Part shown: piece by piece, positions 57,301-63,425 of the stretch
Position numbering within the stretch: the first letter of the stretch is position 1
Layout: each line of letters starts with the position of its first letter
From: Paenibacillus helianthi
GTDB lineage: Bacteria; Bacillota; Bacilli; Paenibacillales; Paenibacillaceae
DNA length: 64,000 nucleotides
NCBI RefSeq assembly: GCF_001909055.1
Contig: NZ_LVWI01000001.1
Location: 124,001 to 188,000, forward strand
Direction: 5' to 3'
Program-made: the position numbers and the translations under genes
Notes under the pieces: model-generated
Databases searched by the model: none
Seen by the model: only the letters and a program-made list of their open reading frames with translations
Told to the model about the DNA's origin: nothing

Positions 57301-57481
57301 AATCCCATTCGCCGTTCAAATTCACCAAGCCTTGATCAGGAAGACGGGTTTCCCTTAAGTCCAGCACTCCATGCTTAGCAAGCGGCATCACCGCACTCTT
57401 AAGCGATTCCATATATAAAAACAGCATCCCAAACGCGAGCAACGCCACCACTACAATCAAAAATTTGCCCCAACTCTTCAT
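54398..57481 (-). CDS. 7TMR-DISM hybrid sensor kinase with two transmitter modules
   Basis: This 1,027-residue membrane kinase has an N-terminal helix (WGKFLIVVVALLAFGMLFLYM), then an extracellular jelly-roll DISM-type sensor (LNGEWDFYEG, VYGIKINNIRMSHKLYINGKLEG) and about seven membrane helices (~200-400). HisKA with [11 protein letters not shown] (~430) and an HATPase with NLVHNAIKHT and DTGEGIAP follow. A receiver comes next (LIVDDEASN, VILDVMMPDMSG, ~670-790). A second, LytS-type transmitter with QIKPHFLYNAL and PLVENAIRHG ends the protein. The sensor resembles carbohydrate-binding DISM domains. Two transmitters flanking one receiver suggest internal phosphorelay. The ATG at 57481 has GGGGTTA upstream; an in-frame ATG at 57520 lacks a ribosome site. 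It is paired with the SARP-type regulator 15 nt downstream. Confidence 0.9.
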   Translation of the reverse strand: MKSWGKFLIVVVALLAFGMLFLYMESLKSAVMPLAKHGVLDLRETRLPDQGLVNLNGEWDFYEGRLLTPADLNEETVKGQLYLNVPGAWEGKHKNEGMHRKGYGTYHLKLLVPNGDSVYGIKINNIRMSHKLYINGKLEGESGVPVKAKEQSHPGNTPYTVFFHSSDETIDIVIQVANYEFINGGVIRPIQFGAQKEILWLGAFGIGADLACILIFIMFGAHQLTMYFPERRDRSNLYCGIFLLCFSVSQMLQDEKLFQRLLPDISFNVTYKLMDLSIFFMIPVLGILLFSSLNSRLMSRKLQILLIGPFTAYAAAILILPYRIYNEVKPEYLLYLVLMDIYIIARLVFLWIISKKGTHESKELILFILAIVSMMIYLVGDLLSTENILASDIVSKLAALGFVMLMNTLLAIRFSRTFEKTQALTHELMVSNQIKDEFLIHTSHELRTPLHGIMNISSSLLDNSEGTLSAGQLESLWLVKDTAVKLSMLMQDLIDVTRLKHGDLQMQFSVVNVRAAVQIVLDVLQFELADKDVALVNQVSPKLWVHADENRFRQILYNLVHNAIKHTDRGMISVNGTISDNMVHLFVQDTGEGIAPDKQSDLLIRDDPFGASGPEGRYSGMGVGLYISRKLVEGMGGQIRLDWTEAGKGTRMAFTIPSAKERRSAADNEAELPRFRNPRKSGSLEITEQYEYTILIVDDEASNIHALLTILRRHPYNVLTALSGREALDKVSRYPRIDLVILDVMMPDMSGIELCRKLREKYTILDLPILFATAKDRSQDIALGFAAGANDYLSKPFDGETLIARIQTLLVMKTSIHQAIQNELAFYQAQIKPHFLYNALSSVISFCYTDGEKAAYLLSSLSQYLRYILDMDHKEIFVPLGRELELIDAYVEIDLARFDDRFEFVSDVNEGLKNFQIPSLIIQPLVENAIRHGLFDKDGQGVVTLTVAEEEHSLLITIEDNGSGISDDVLYRISSGERPREGTGGIGIFNIRRRLESIPGAVLTVSSKLGCGTKVMIALPLEHNMEG

Positions 57482-57515
57482 AAGTAACCCCATTCTGCAC
57501 ATACTCGACGAATAT

Positions 57516-57549
57516 ATCATACGATATCAATCTCTCAAGAAACTCACAA
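57516..57549 (-). promoter_or_regulatory. Kinase-operon promoter with SARP-like direct repeat
   Basis: On the minus strand, TTGTGAG (57549-57543), four bases, TTGAGAG (57538-57532), ten bases and TATGAT (57521-57516). Repeat spacing (11 bp) and distance to the -10 are identical to those at 53118-53151 in front of the protease, and the promoter-proximal heptamer is identical. The kinase ATG is 34 nt past the -10. This points to autoregulation by the SARP-type regulator. Confidence 0.65.
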
Positions 57550-57597
57550 GCAATAATTATTCGATTTGTTTGCGATGTTGCTTGATTAGTTAGCATA

Positions 57598-57632
57598 CAA
57601 AAAATCCAAAAGGATCAGATCCCTCTGGATTT
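57598..57632 (-). terminator. Intrinsic terminator of the hss-hrt operon
   Basis: On the minus strand, AAATCC (57632-57627) pairs with GGATTT (57607-57602), and the interior GGATC/GATCC extends the helix to a very small loop. The stem leads into further Ts before GTATGC. It lies about 155 nt past the hrtA stop and shields the downstream kinase promoter. Confidence 0.75.
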
Positions 57633-57786
57633 ATCATAAATCACCTTCGTCACTCTATATAAACTTATCTTTTAAAACTCATGATTCAGCTTCATCAGCG
57701 CCTACTTCCGGGTCTGTGACACATAGCTGCGTCTGATGTCCAGATTGTGTAGTGTCACGTCTTCCCGGTCCCAGCCTATTCATCCC

Positions 57787-58464
57787 TTACTGCTCAACCA
57801 GCACGCCATCCTGCAAATGATACACCCGGTCGCACCATTCCAGCATACGCTCGTCATGGGTTACCATAACCGCAGCTTTGCCTTCGTTCTTCACCTCGTC
57901 TGCGATCATCTGCACAACCTCCTTGCCGCGGCTGAAATCGAGGCTGGCTGTCGGCTCATCCGCGAACAGAACCGCCGGCTTATTCATCCACGCTCTGGCA
58001 ATCGCCACACGCTGCTTCTCGCCGCCGGAGAGCTTCTCAGGGTAATGATTCCGCCGCTCCCAAATTCCCAGCCGCTTCAATAGATAAGCTGAACGCTCTT
58101 TGGCTTCCTTGGTACTGAGCTTCGCCAGTTTAGCCACATACAGTAATTGCTCCTCTACTTTCAGATACGGGAGAAGCTGTGCGCTTTGGAACATAAAGCC
58201 GATTTTTTGTAGCCGCAGCTCGGTTAAGGCGCTTTTGTCCTTGTTGCCCAGCGGCTCACCATCGATGTAGATTTCCCCGCTGGTCGGAGTCAGCAGCGCC
58301 CCTGCGGCGGAGAGAAAGGTGCTTTTCCCTGTGCCTGAAGGCCCCAGTACTGCAACAAATTCACTATCATTTACAGTAAGATCAAGATGATTCAAGATGG
58401 TCCTTGCCCCATCTCCGTCACCATACGTATGAGTCACTTGCTTCATCATCAGTTTGGCACTCAT
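57787..58464 (-). CDS. hrtA: Heme efflux ABC transporter ATPase, HrtA-like
   Basis: This 225-residue ATPase of the MacB/LolD-type exporters has Walker A GPSGTGKST near residue 40 and a Q-loop in IGFMFQSAQLLP. The signature LSGGEKQRVAIARA and Walker B AVLFADEPT follow, and then the switch His in VMVTHDERM. With the HrtB-type permease it forms the heme-regulated exporter that relieves heme toxicity. Its ATG overlaps the permease stop as ATGA, so translation is coupled. Identity as HrtA rests mainly on the linked permease and HssRS genes, which are far more specific. A terminator follows at 57598-57632. Confidence 0.88.
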   Translation of the reverse strand: MSAKLMMKQVTHTYGDGDGARTILNHLDLTVNDSEFVAVLGPSGTGKSTFLSAAGALLTPTSGEIYIDGEPLGNKDKSALTELRLQKIGFMFQSAQLLPYLKVEEQLLYVAKLAKLSTKEAKERSAYLLKRLGIWERRNHYPEKLSGGEKQRVAIARAWMNKPAVLFADEPTASLDFSRGKEVVQMIADEVKNEGKAAVMVTHDERMLEWCDRVYHLQDGVLVEQ

Positions 58465-59579
58465 GCTCCAGTCCTCCCAATCGCATCTAAGGCGTCTACT
58501 TTTGCTACTTTGGCTACAGAAATTAGCGACCCCAGCAGCGACATACCGATAAACAGCACACTGGTCAGCCCAATCGTCTGGCCTTTCAGCTGAAATGGCA
58601 TCGTATCCGGCAGCCCCATATTCATCCCAAAGGTCAGCAGCAGGCTGATCGTCAGACTAGCTACCGAGAGGATCAGCACCTGACCGACCACACTCCAGGC
58701 TAAATAGGACATTTTGGTACCCATTGCCTTCAAGATACCGAACTGGCTGGACTTTTGGATCGTGATCACATAGAAGAATACCGCAAGCACGAACCCAGAG
58801 ATCACGAACAGGAATACGATCATCATCAAGAGTGAATTTTGTTCGGCAGAATAACCTGGGATGCTGGCAATCGCCTGTTTTTGTGTAATGACCTCTACAT
58901 TGTTCAGCTTGCTTGTGATCTGTGCTGCAACAGAGGAAGTAGTCTTGAGTGCAATGACATTATAAGGGACCTGCTGAGCGCTGCTGCCGCCCTGTCCTGT
59001 ACCCTGTCTCATCGCCTGCCAGTCCAGATTGTTGATGTATACGACAGGAGTATGGCTGTAGGAGCTGTCCTTTACAAAACCGGCGACCTTAAAGGTCAGC
59101 CCTGAAGCTTGATCCTTGACCAGACTGCCGATGCTGATTCCCGACTCTTTGAGCTTCGAATCCACAACGACACTGCCCTTGGTTTCATTGGTAATGCCAT
59201 CGCCCTGAACCACCTTTGGTTTCAGCATACCATCCATATCTACGGCAAAAAAAGTAATGTCCGCCTTCACATCGGCACCGTCTGCCGTAATCGTGCTCAT
59301 TTGCACCGCCAGCGGTGTTGCGTTCTTTTCCCCGACCATCGAACGGGCGGCACTAAGCTCCGTATCACTTAATTGGGAACGTCTGAACGCATGATCAGCG
59401 TCACTTTGCACGGCAAAATAGTTCGCGGACATATTTTCCACGGCTGAAACATTGGCATAAGCCAAACCCCGCGCCAACCCAGTTACGAACAAGACCAGAA
59501 ACGAAACCAGCAGCATAATGACCATAATGAGGCTGTAGCGTGCTTTGGAGTGCCTCATCTCCCTCAATGCCAAAAACAT
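58461..59579 (-). CDS. hrtB: Heme efflux ABC transporter permease, HrtB-like
   Basis: This 372-residue FtsX/MacB-type permease has an N-terminal helix (YSLIMVIMLLVSFLVLFVTGLARGL), a large extracellular domain, and three C-terminal helices. It matches Staphylococcus HrtB in several places I recognise: REM-SKARY at the start, SQLSDTEL, YSAEQNSLLMMIV, FFYVITIQKSSQFGILKAMG, and LPDTMPF. The ATG at 59579 follows AAGGAGTGG; the frame is open to 59609 without support. It exports heme or relieves heme stress with HrtA. An HssR-like direct repeat lies 44 nt upstream of the start codon, in the gap after hssS, so it may have its own heme-induced promoter. Confidence 0.88.
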   Translation of the reverse strand: MFLALREMRHSKARYSLIMVIMLLVSFLVLFVTGLARGLAYANVSAVENMSANYFAVQSDADHAFRRSQLSDTELSAARSMVGEKNATPLAVQMSTITADGADVKADITFFAVDMDGMLKPKVVQGDGITNETKGSVVVDSKLKESGISIGSLVKDQASGLTFKVAGFVKDSSYSHTPVVYINNLDWQAMRQGTGQGGSSAQQVPYNVIALKTTSSVAAQITSKLNNVEVITQKQAIASIPGYSAEQNSLLMMIVFLFVISGFVLAVFFYVITIQKSSQFGILKAMGTKMSYLAWSVVGQVLILSVASLTISLLLTFGMNMGLPDTMPFQLKGQTIGLTSVLFIGMSLLGSLISVAKVAKVDALDAIGRTGA

Positions 59580-59622
59580 GTAACCACTCCTTCTAATCTG
59601 TATAACCACAGTTTAGAAGATG

Positions 59623-59642
59623 AAAATGAACGGAGTATGAAT
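59623..59642 (-). promoter_or_regulatory. HssR-type direct repeat upstream of hrtB
   Basis: On the minus strand, ATTCATACT (59642-59634), two bases, then GTTCATTTT (59631-59623). This fits the HssR box known from Staphylococcus, GTTCATATT-N2-GTTCATATT, at 7 and 8 of 9 positions, with the same 2-bp spacer. It begins just after the hssS stop codon. A -10-like TTATAC lies about 17 nt further on, so the box would replace the missing -35, as expected for an activator. Confidence 0.7.
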
Positions 59643-59648
59643 AGAAAA

Positions 59649-61025
59649 TTACAGAAGCGGCAGCGTTACCGTAAAAGTCGTCCCTTTCCCGAGATGGCTC
59701 TCTGCCTCGATGGTTCCGCCGTGCACTTCGATGATTTTACGCACAATGGATAATCCAAGTCCGGTACTGTTACTGTCACGGGTACGCGCACGGTCCACTT
59801 TATAAAAGCGGTCAAATATCATCGGAAGCTGATCCTCTGGAATGCCTTCGCCATTATCCGCAAAGCTTATGACACAGCTGTGGTCAGAGACTTCCGCCGA
59901 AATCGAGATCGACCCGCCGGCTTGGGTATATTTTACCGCATTGGACAACAGATTCATCCATACCTGATAGAGCAGATTGGAATCGCCCTGAAGGGTGATA
60001 TCCGCTGCATGCAGCCGTACGGCAAGCTCCTTCTCCGTCAGCCGCCACTCCATAATCTGCACAACCTGGCGTAGCTGCGCCCGGAGATCAATGCTTCTCT
60101 TATCCAGCGCATTTCCGTCATAATCGAGCGATGACAAGGTAAGCAGCTGCTTGCTTAGCATCGACAGCCTCCGGCTCTCCTCATCAATAATGGACAGGTA
60201 CTCTATCCGCTGCTGATCCGGGAGAGTAGCATCCTTAAGAGCATGGGCGAAGCCCTGAATAGAGGTCAATGGCGATTCGATCTCATGCGAGACGTTGGCG
60301 ACAAATTCCTGCCGTGACCGGTTCGTCCGCTCCAGTTCCCGGCTCATGACCATAAAGTGGGATGCCAGCTGGCCGATTTCATCGCGCCGTGCCGTGTAGA
60401 GCTTGATATCGTATCTGCCCTTGGAGATTTTTTTCGTAGCTTCGGTCAACCGGGTGATCGGCCTAACCACATGAAAGACAGTAATCAGAACAAACCAGAG
60501 GCTGAACAAAATCGTAACCGCAATAAGTACGGCAAAAAAGATCCGCAGCTCGCCAAACTGCACTTCGGCATCCGGCCGCATAAACAGTGCATAAGTCTGG
60601 CCGTGAATATGTATGGGAACGCCTATCGAATTGCTGAGCTGATTATCAAAAAAGCCTGTAATGAACATTTGACTGGGAAAGTCAGCCACACCATGGTAGG
60701 TGCCCCCGGCCAGCACTTTTTGCAGCTCGCCTTCCTTCAGATCATTTTTACGGAAAGGCAGACCATAAAACCGTTCATCGCCTTGATCGTTCGAGAGATA
60801 CATCTTGTATCCCAAGGAGGCTGTGCTTAGCAGATATTCCTCCACAGCATCCGGGTGATCCTCTATAAAGGACTGCAGGCCAAGGGCCATTTTGGTCAGC
60901 TTGGCGTCGTTCTGCGGTTTGATTTTGACCTGATAATAAGCGTTGGACATGAGAAATCCCAACACGCTGCTGATCACAATCACCGAGCAGAACAATATAC
61001 TCATTCTTACATACAGGGATTTCAT
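59649..61025 (-). CDS. hssS: Heme-sensing histidine kinase HssS
   Basis: This 458-residue membrane kinase has a transmembrane helix at ~8-30, an extracytoplasmic sensor of ~135 residues, a second helix at ~165-190, a HAMP domain, and HisKA with NVSHEIESPLTSIQ. An HATPase with LLSNAVKYT, DNGEGIPE and STGLGLSIVRK completes it. HssS-specific landmarks are the sensor segments ERFYGLPFRKN, FITGFFDNQ and ALFMRPDAE, all matching the staphylococcal protein. It detects heme or the membrane damage caused by heme and phosphorylates HssR. Its ATG overlaps the hssR stop as ATGA. It is followed by the HssR box and hrtBA. Confidence 0.9.
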   Translation of the reverse strand: MKSLYVRMSILFCSVIVISSVLGFLMSNAYYQVKIKPQNDAKLTKMALGLQSFIEDHPDAVEEYLLSTASLGYKMYLSNDQGDERFYGLPFRKNDLKEGELQKVLAGGTYHGVADFPSQMFITGFFDNQLSNSIGVPIHIHGQTYALFMRPDAEVQFGELRIFFAVLIAVTILFSLWFVLITVFHVVRPITRLTEATKKISKGRYDIKLYTARRDEIGQLASHFMVMSRELERTNRSRQEFVANVSHEIESPLTSIQGFAHALKDATLPDQQRIEYLSIIDEESRRLSMLSKQLLTLSSLDYDGNALDKRSIDLRAQLRQVVQIMEWRLTEKELAVRLHAADITLQGDSNLLYQVWMNLLSNAVKYTQAGGSISISAEVSDHSCVISFADNGEGIPEDQLPMIFDRFYKVDRARTRDSNSTGLGLSIVRKIIEVHGGTIEAESHLGKGTTFTVTLPLL

Positions 61026-61699
61026 AGATTCACCATTTCCACTTTGTAGCCGATGCCGCGGACCGTGCGGATGGTAAAATCATTCTTGTATCCGCTGAAC
61101 CGGTCGCGCAGGCGTTTGATATGCACATCTACCGTCCGCTCATCCCCCTCGTAATCCGCGCCCCATACCAGCTCAATCAGCTCGCTGCGCGAGAACAGCC
61201 GGCCGGGATACTGCGCAAGCTGGGCCAGCAGCTCGAACTCCTTCACCGGCAGTAAAAGCACATCATTCCCGTCGCTGATCTCATAATTCTTGCGGTCAAT
61301 CACCAGAGAGTTCAGGCGGATCTTGTCGCTTGCAGCCACGGAGTAGCGGCGGAACAGCGCTTTGATGCGGAACAAAAGCTCTTCCGGTTCAAACGGCTTT
61401 GTCACATAGTCATCGGTCCCGCGCAAATATCCCTGCTCCTTGTCGCTGAGCTGCTGGCGCGCGGTAAGCAGGATAACCGGAATGTCGTAGGTCTCCCGGA
61501 TGTACTCACACAACTCAAGCCCGTCCATATAGGGCATCATCACATCGACCACGGCCAGATCTACTGTACTCTTCTTCATCAGACCCATCGCCTCGCGGCC
61601 GTCGGCAGCTTCCAGCACCTGATACCCTTCCCTCGTCAGTACATGCCGCAATAGGGTGCGGATATTCATATCATCGTCGGCCACTATTATTTTCTTCAT
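61022..61699 (-). CDS. hssR: Heme response regulator HssR
   Basis: This is a 225-residue OmpR-family regulator. The receiver opens KKIIVADDDMNIR, with the phosphoacceptor Asp in LAVVDVMMPYMDG (~53) and Lys in DDYVTKPFEPEEL. The winged helix includes LLPVKEFELLAQLAQYPG and WGADYEGDERTVDVHIKRLRDR, the latter typical of HssR. When phosphorylated it would activate hrtBA, and the direct repeat at 59623-59642 is the likely binding site. The ATG at 61699 follows GGGAGTGATAGAG; the frame runs back to 61765 without a ribosome site. It is the first gene of the hssR-hssS-hrtB-hrtA unit. Confidence 0.9.
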   Translation of the reverse strand: MKKIIVADDDMNIRTLLRHVLTREGYQVLEAADGREAMGLMKKSTVDLAVVDVMMPYMDGLELCEYIRETYDIPVILLTARQQLSDKEQGYLRGTDDYVTKPFEPEELLFRIKALFRRYSVAASDKIRLNSLVIDRKNYEISDGNDVLLLPVKEFELLAQLAQYPGRLFSRSELIELVWGADYEGDERTVDVHIKRLRDRFSGYKNDFTIRTVRGIGYKVEMVNL

Positions 61700-61736
61700 C
61701 TCTATCACTCCCTGGGTAATCCCTTTTGCTGTCATC

Positions 61737-61765
61737 ATAGTAGCAACATTAAGGAGTTTAGACAA
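61737..61765 (-). promoter_or_regulatory. Predicted sigma-A promoter of hssRS
   Basis: On the minus strand, TTGTCT (61765-61760) and TACTAT (61742-61737) are separated by exactly 17 bp and lie 37 nt before the hssR ATG. A recognisable -35 here, against its absence in front of hrtB, fits constitutive expression of the sensor system and inducible expression of the exporter. Confidence 0.5.
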
Positions 61766-61798
61766 CTTTGGCGGCGGGAGGACTATATTTTACAGATC

Positions 61799-62617
61799 TC
61801 AGAGATTTAAAAATGGCATAATGCTCTCCTTTAGTGAAGCGGCAGGCTGGCCCATAAGGTGTTCCAGATCCTCAGAGGTAGATGTGGTGTCGATACTGCT
61901 TAGAAAATGATAAATCCAGTGTTGTATAGACCTATCTTCAGTATGAGTTACAGGCTTGCCGGCAAGCTCAGTAAGCACCTCTGCCAGATTGTCAAAAGAC
62001 CAGGTCTGCGGTGCAGCCAGCTCATATACCCGATGCTCATGTCCGGTTCCGGTAAGAACATTTGCCGTTGCCCGTGCCAGGTCGCCTCGTGTTACAGCAT
62101 TGAACCGCCAATCCCCGGGCCGGGTCAGCAGCACACCGCTGCGAATCGCTTCATTCAGTCCGAGCACTCCTACGAAATCAATGTAGAGCCCGTTGCGTAA
62201 AATGGTATACTCCATCCCAGACTCCAGTATCGCTTGTTCAGTAAGCGCATGAACATTGCCTGGATGTATATTACCTGCCTGCGGAAAAGCGAAGCTGGTG
62301 TAGAGAATATGCGCAACTCCGGCTGTCTTGGCCGCATCGATTACATTCTTGTGCCCTGCCAGCCTTACAGCATCATCCGTATGTGAGCTGGAGATTAGCA
62401 ACAGCTTGGACACTCCGGCCAAAGCATTCTGTAGTGTTTCCGGCCGATCGTAATCAAAACACCGGACTTCCACCCCACGACCGGTTAATGGTGCGGCTGC
62501 ATCTAAATTACGTACCCCCGCAACGAAGTTACTGGCTGAGAGACGGGATAGCAGGTTTTCTATAATCTGGCTGCCAAGTTGCCCTGTAGCTCCGGTAATC
62601 AGAATGGTCATTTTCAT
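61799..62617 (-). CDS. NmrA-like NAD(P)-binding SDR (quinone-reductase-like)
   Basis: This 272-residue atypical SDR of the NmrA/QOR2 class has the Rossmann motif TGATGQLG at ~9-16 and the sequences LLLISSSHTDD and HILYTSFAF, but no YxxxK pair. The family contains NADPH-dependent quinone reductases and redox-sensing proteins. The ATG at 62617 has a near-perfect GAGGAGG ribosome site. It lies downstream of a MarR gene in the same orientation, and both carry the same inverted repeat in front, so it is the likely target of that regulator, perhaps in response to quinones or electrophiles. The substrate is not readable from sequence. Confidence 0.88.
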   Translation of the reverse strand: MKMTILITGATGQLGSQIIENLLSRLSASNFVAGVRNLDAAAPLTGRGVEVRCFDYDRPETLQNALAGVSKLLLISSSHTDDAVRLAGHKNVIDAAKTAGVAHILYTSFAFPQAGNIHPGNVHALTEQAILESGMEYTILRNGLYIDFVGVLGLNEAIRSGVLLTRPGDWRFNAVTRGDLARATANVLTGTGHEHRVYELAAPQTWSFDNLAEVLTELAGKPVTHTEDRSIQHWIYHFLSSIDTTSTSEDLEHLMGQPAASLKESIMPFLNL

Positions 62618-62654
62618 TCTTCCTCCTCAAATAGGCCTAATGTATTTGAAAATA

Positions 62655-62674
62655 ATAGTTAAGCTATTAACTAT
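62655..62674. promoter_or_regulatory. MarR-type operator in front of the SDR gene
   Basis: TAGTTAA-N4-TTAACTA at 62656-62673 is a perfect 18-bp inverted repeat with flanks pairing one base further. It lies about 38 nt upstream of the SDR start codon. The same 18 bases, in the opposite orientation, occur in front of the MarR gene at 63317-63334. Confidence 0.8.
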
Positions 62675-62789
62675 ATAGGTGAAGCAAGGGACGTATGGAC
62701 ATCCCAAGAATGTAGGGATTTAGCCTACAGCTTGCCACAAATTCTGTTTCACCGTTCATGCAGCTTGGTGTCTTATTGATTACATGCTG

Positions 62790-63296
62790 TCATGGCCGGT
62801 TCAGCTTTTGCAGCAGCTGTGTTAGCTGGCGCAGTTCCTCTCCGTTCAAACGGCTCATCCTTCCAGCAACGGCCTCGCGGTTACCGGGAAGCTGTTCTGC
62901 CAATAGAATACGGCCGGCATCCGTAAGTGAAATCACTGATTTGCGTCCATCCTGGGCATGCTCAGCCCGGGTGATGTAGCCATCCCGTTCCAGCGGGGTC
63001 AACAACAGGCTGATATTGGCCTTGGTAACACCGATTTTCCCGGCAAGCACCGAAGGCAACACCCTTCCGCCTTGCTTGGCAATCTCCACGAGTACCCGGA
63101 TTCTTGCACCATTTAAACCCTTGGACTGCCAGTATCTCTCAGACACAGCCACCAGAGCTGCGGTCGCCTCAACCAGTGTAAAAAAAGCTTCATTCGGCAG
63201 CGGGAGGTTCAGCACATATTCCTGCAGATCATCTTGCTGAAGCTCCTTCTGCTGCAGATCATCTTGCGGTAAATTCCCCTCTTGCAGATCGTCCAT
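62790..63296 (-). CDS. MarR family transcriptional regulator
   Basis: This 168-residue winged-helix regulator has its core from about residue 38. It includes GLNGARIRVLVEIAKQGG, the recognition helix region GKIGVTKANISLLLTPLERDGYI, and the wing with AEHAQDGRKSVISLTDAGR. The N terminus carries an unusual acidic, Gln-rich extension with three DDLQ motifs (DDLQEGNLPQDDLQQKELQQDDLQ), encoded partly by a 15-bp repeat 27 bp apart. The ATG at 63296 has only a weak GGAG site; no better start exists in frame before the extension ends. It is preceded by a perfect inverted repeat, suggesting autorepression, and followed by the NmrA-like SDR it probably controls. Confidence 0.9.
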   Translation of the reverse strand: MDDLQEGNLPQDDLQQKELQQDDLQEYVLNLPLPNEAFFTLVEATAALVAVSERYWQSKGLNGARIRVLVEIAKQGGRVLPSVLAGKIGVTKANISLLLTPLERDGYITRAEHAQDGRKSVISLTDAGRILLAEQLPGNREAVAGRMSRLNGEELRQLTQLLQKLNRP

Positions 63297-63316
63297 ACTT
63301 TCTGTTCAGCTCCATT

Positions 63317-63334
63317 TAGTTAATAGCTTAACTA
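63317..63334. promoter_or_regulatory. MarR-type operator in front of the MarR gene
   Basis: TAGTTAA-N4-TTAACTA at 63317-63334 is a perfect inverted repeat, about 20 nt before the MarR start codon. Its 18 bases are the exact reverse complement of the operator at 62656-62673. This placement overlaps where the polymerase would start, as expected for a repressor. Confidence 0.8.
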
Positions 63335-63380
63335 TTTCTGCTTTTAACATAACGGATGCTGCTGTAAATGTCAAAACAAA

Positions 63381-63419
63381 ATAAGCCCCCGCACCTCAAA
63401 ATACGAGGCAGGGGCTTAT
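63381..63419 (-). terminator. Intrinsic terminator after the metallophosphoesterase gene
   Basis: ATAAGCCCC (63381-63389) pairs with GGGGCTTAT (63411-63419), and the inner CCTC/GAGG extends the stem. On the minus strand it runs into TTTGTTTTG, ending the phosphoesterase transcript just past its stop. On the plus strand CTTTTGTT follows, so it may work in both directions. Confidence 0.8.
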
Positions 63420-63425
63420 CTTTTG

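Larger units (their letters stand above)
57482..57786. other. Intergenic region holding promoter, terminator and a gene-like remnant
   Basis: This 305-nt gap contains the SARP-like promoter of the kinase operon (57516-57549) and the terminator of the heme operon (57598-57632). Between 57690 and 57786 the minus strand encodes a short peptide-like run (WDREDVTLHNLDIRR then SYVSQTRK and a stop) with no start codon or ribosome site. It could be a decayed gene end, but I do not recognise it. A GTGACAC/GTGTCAC inverted repeat lies in the same stretch. Confidence 0.45.

Noticed and set aside
57399..57596. 65-codon minus-strand frame at the kinase promoter
   Set aside because: It overlaps the kinase start and the SARP-like repeats, has no ribosome site and no recognisable sequence.
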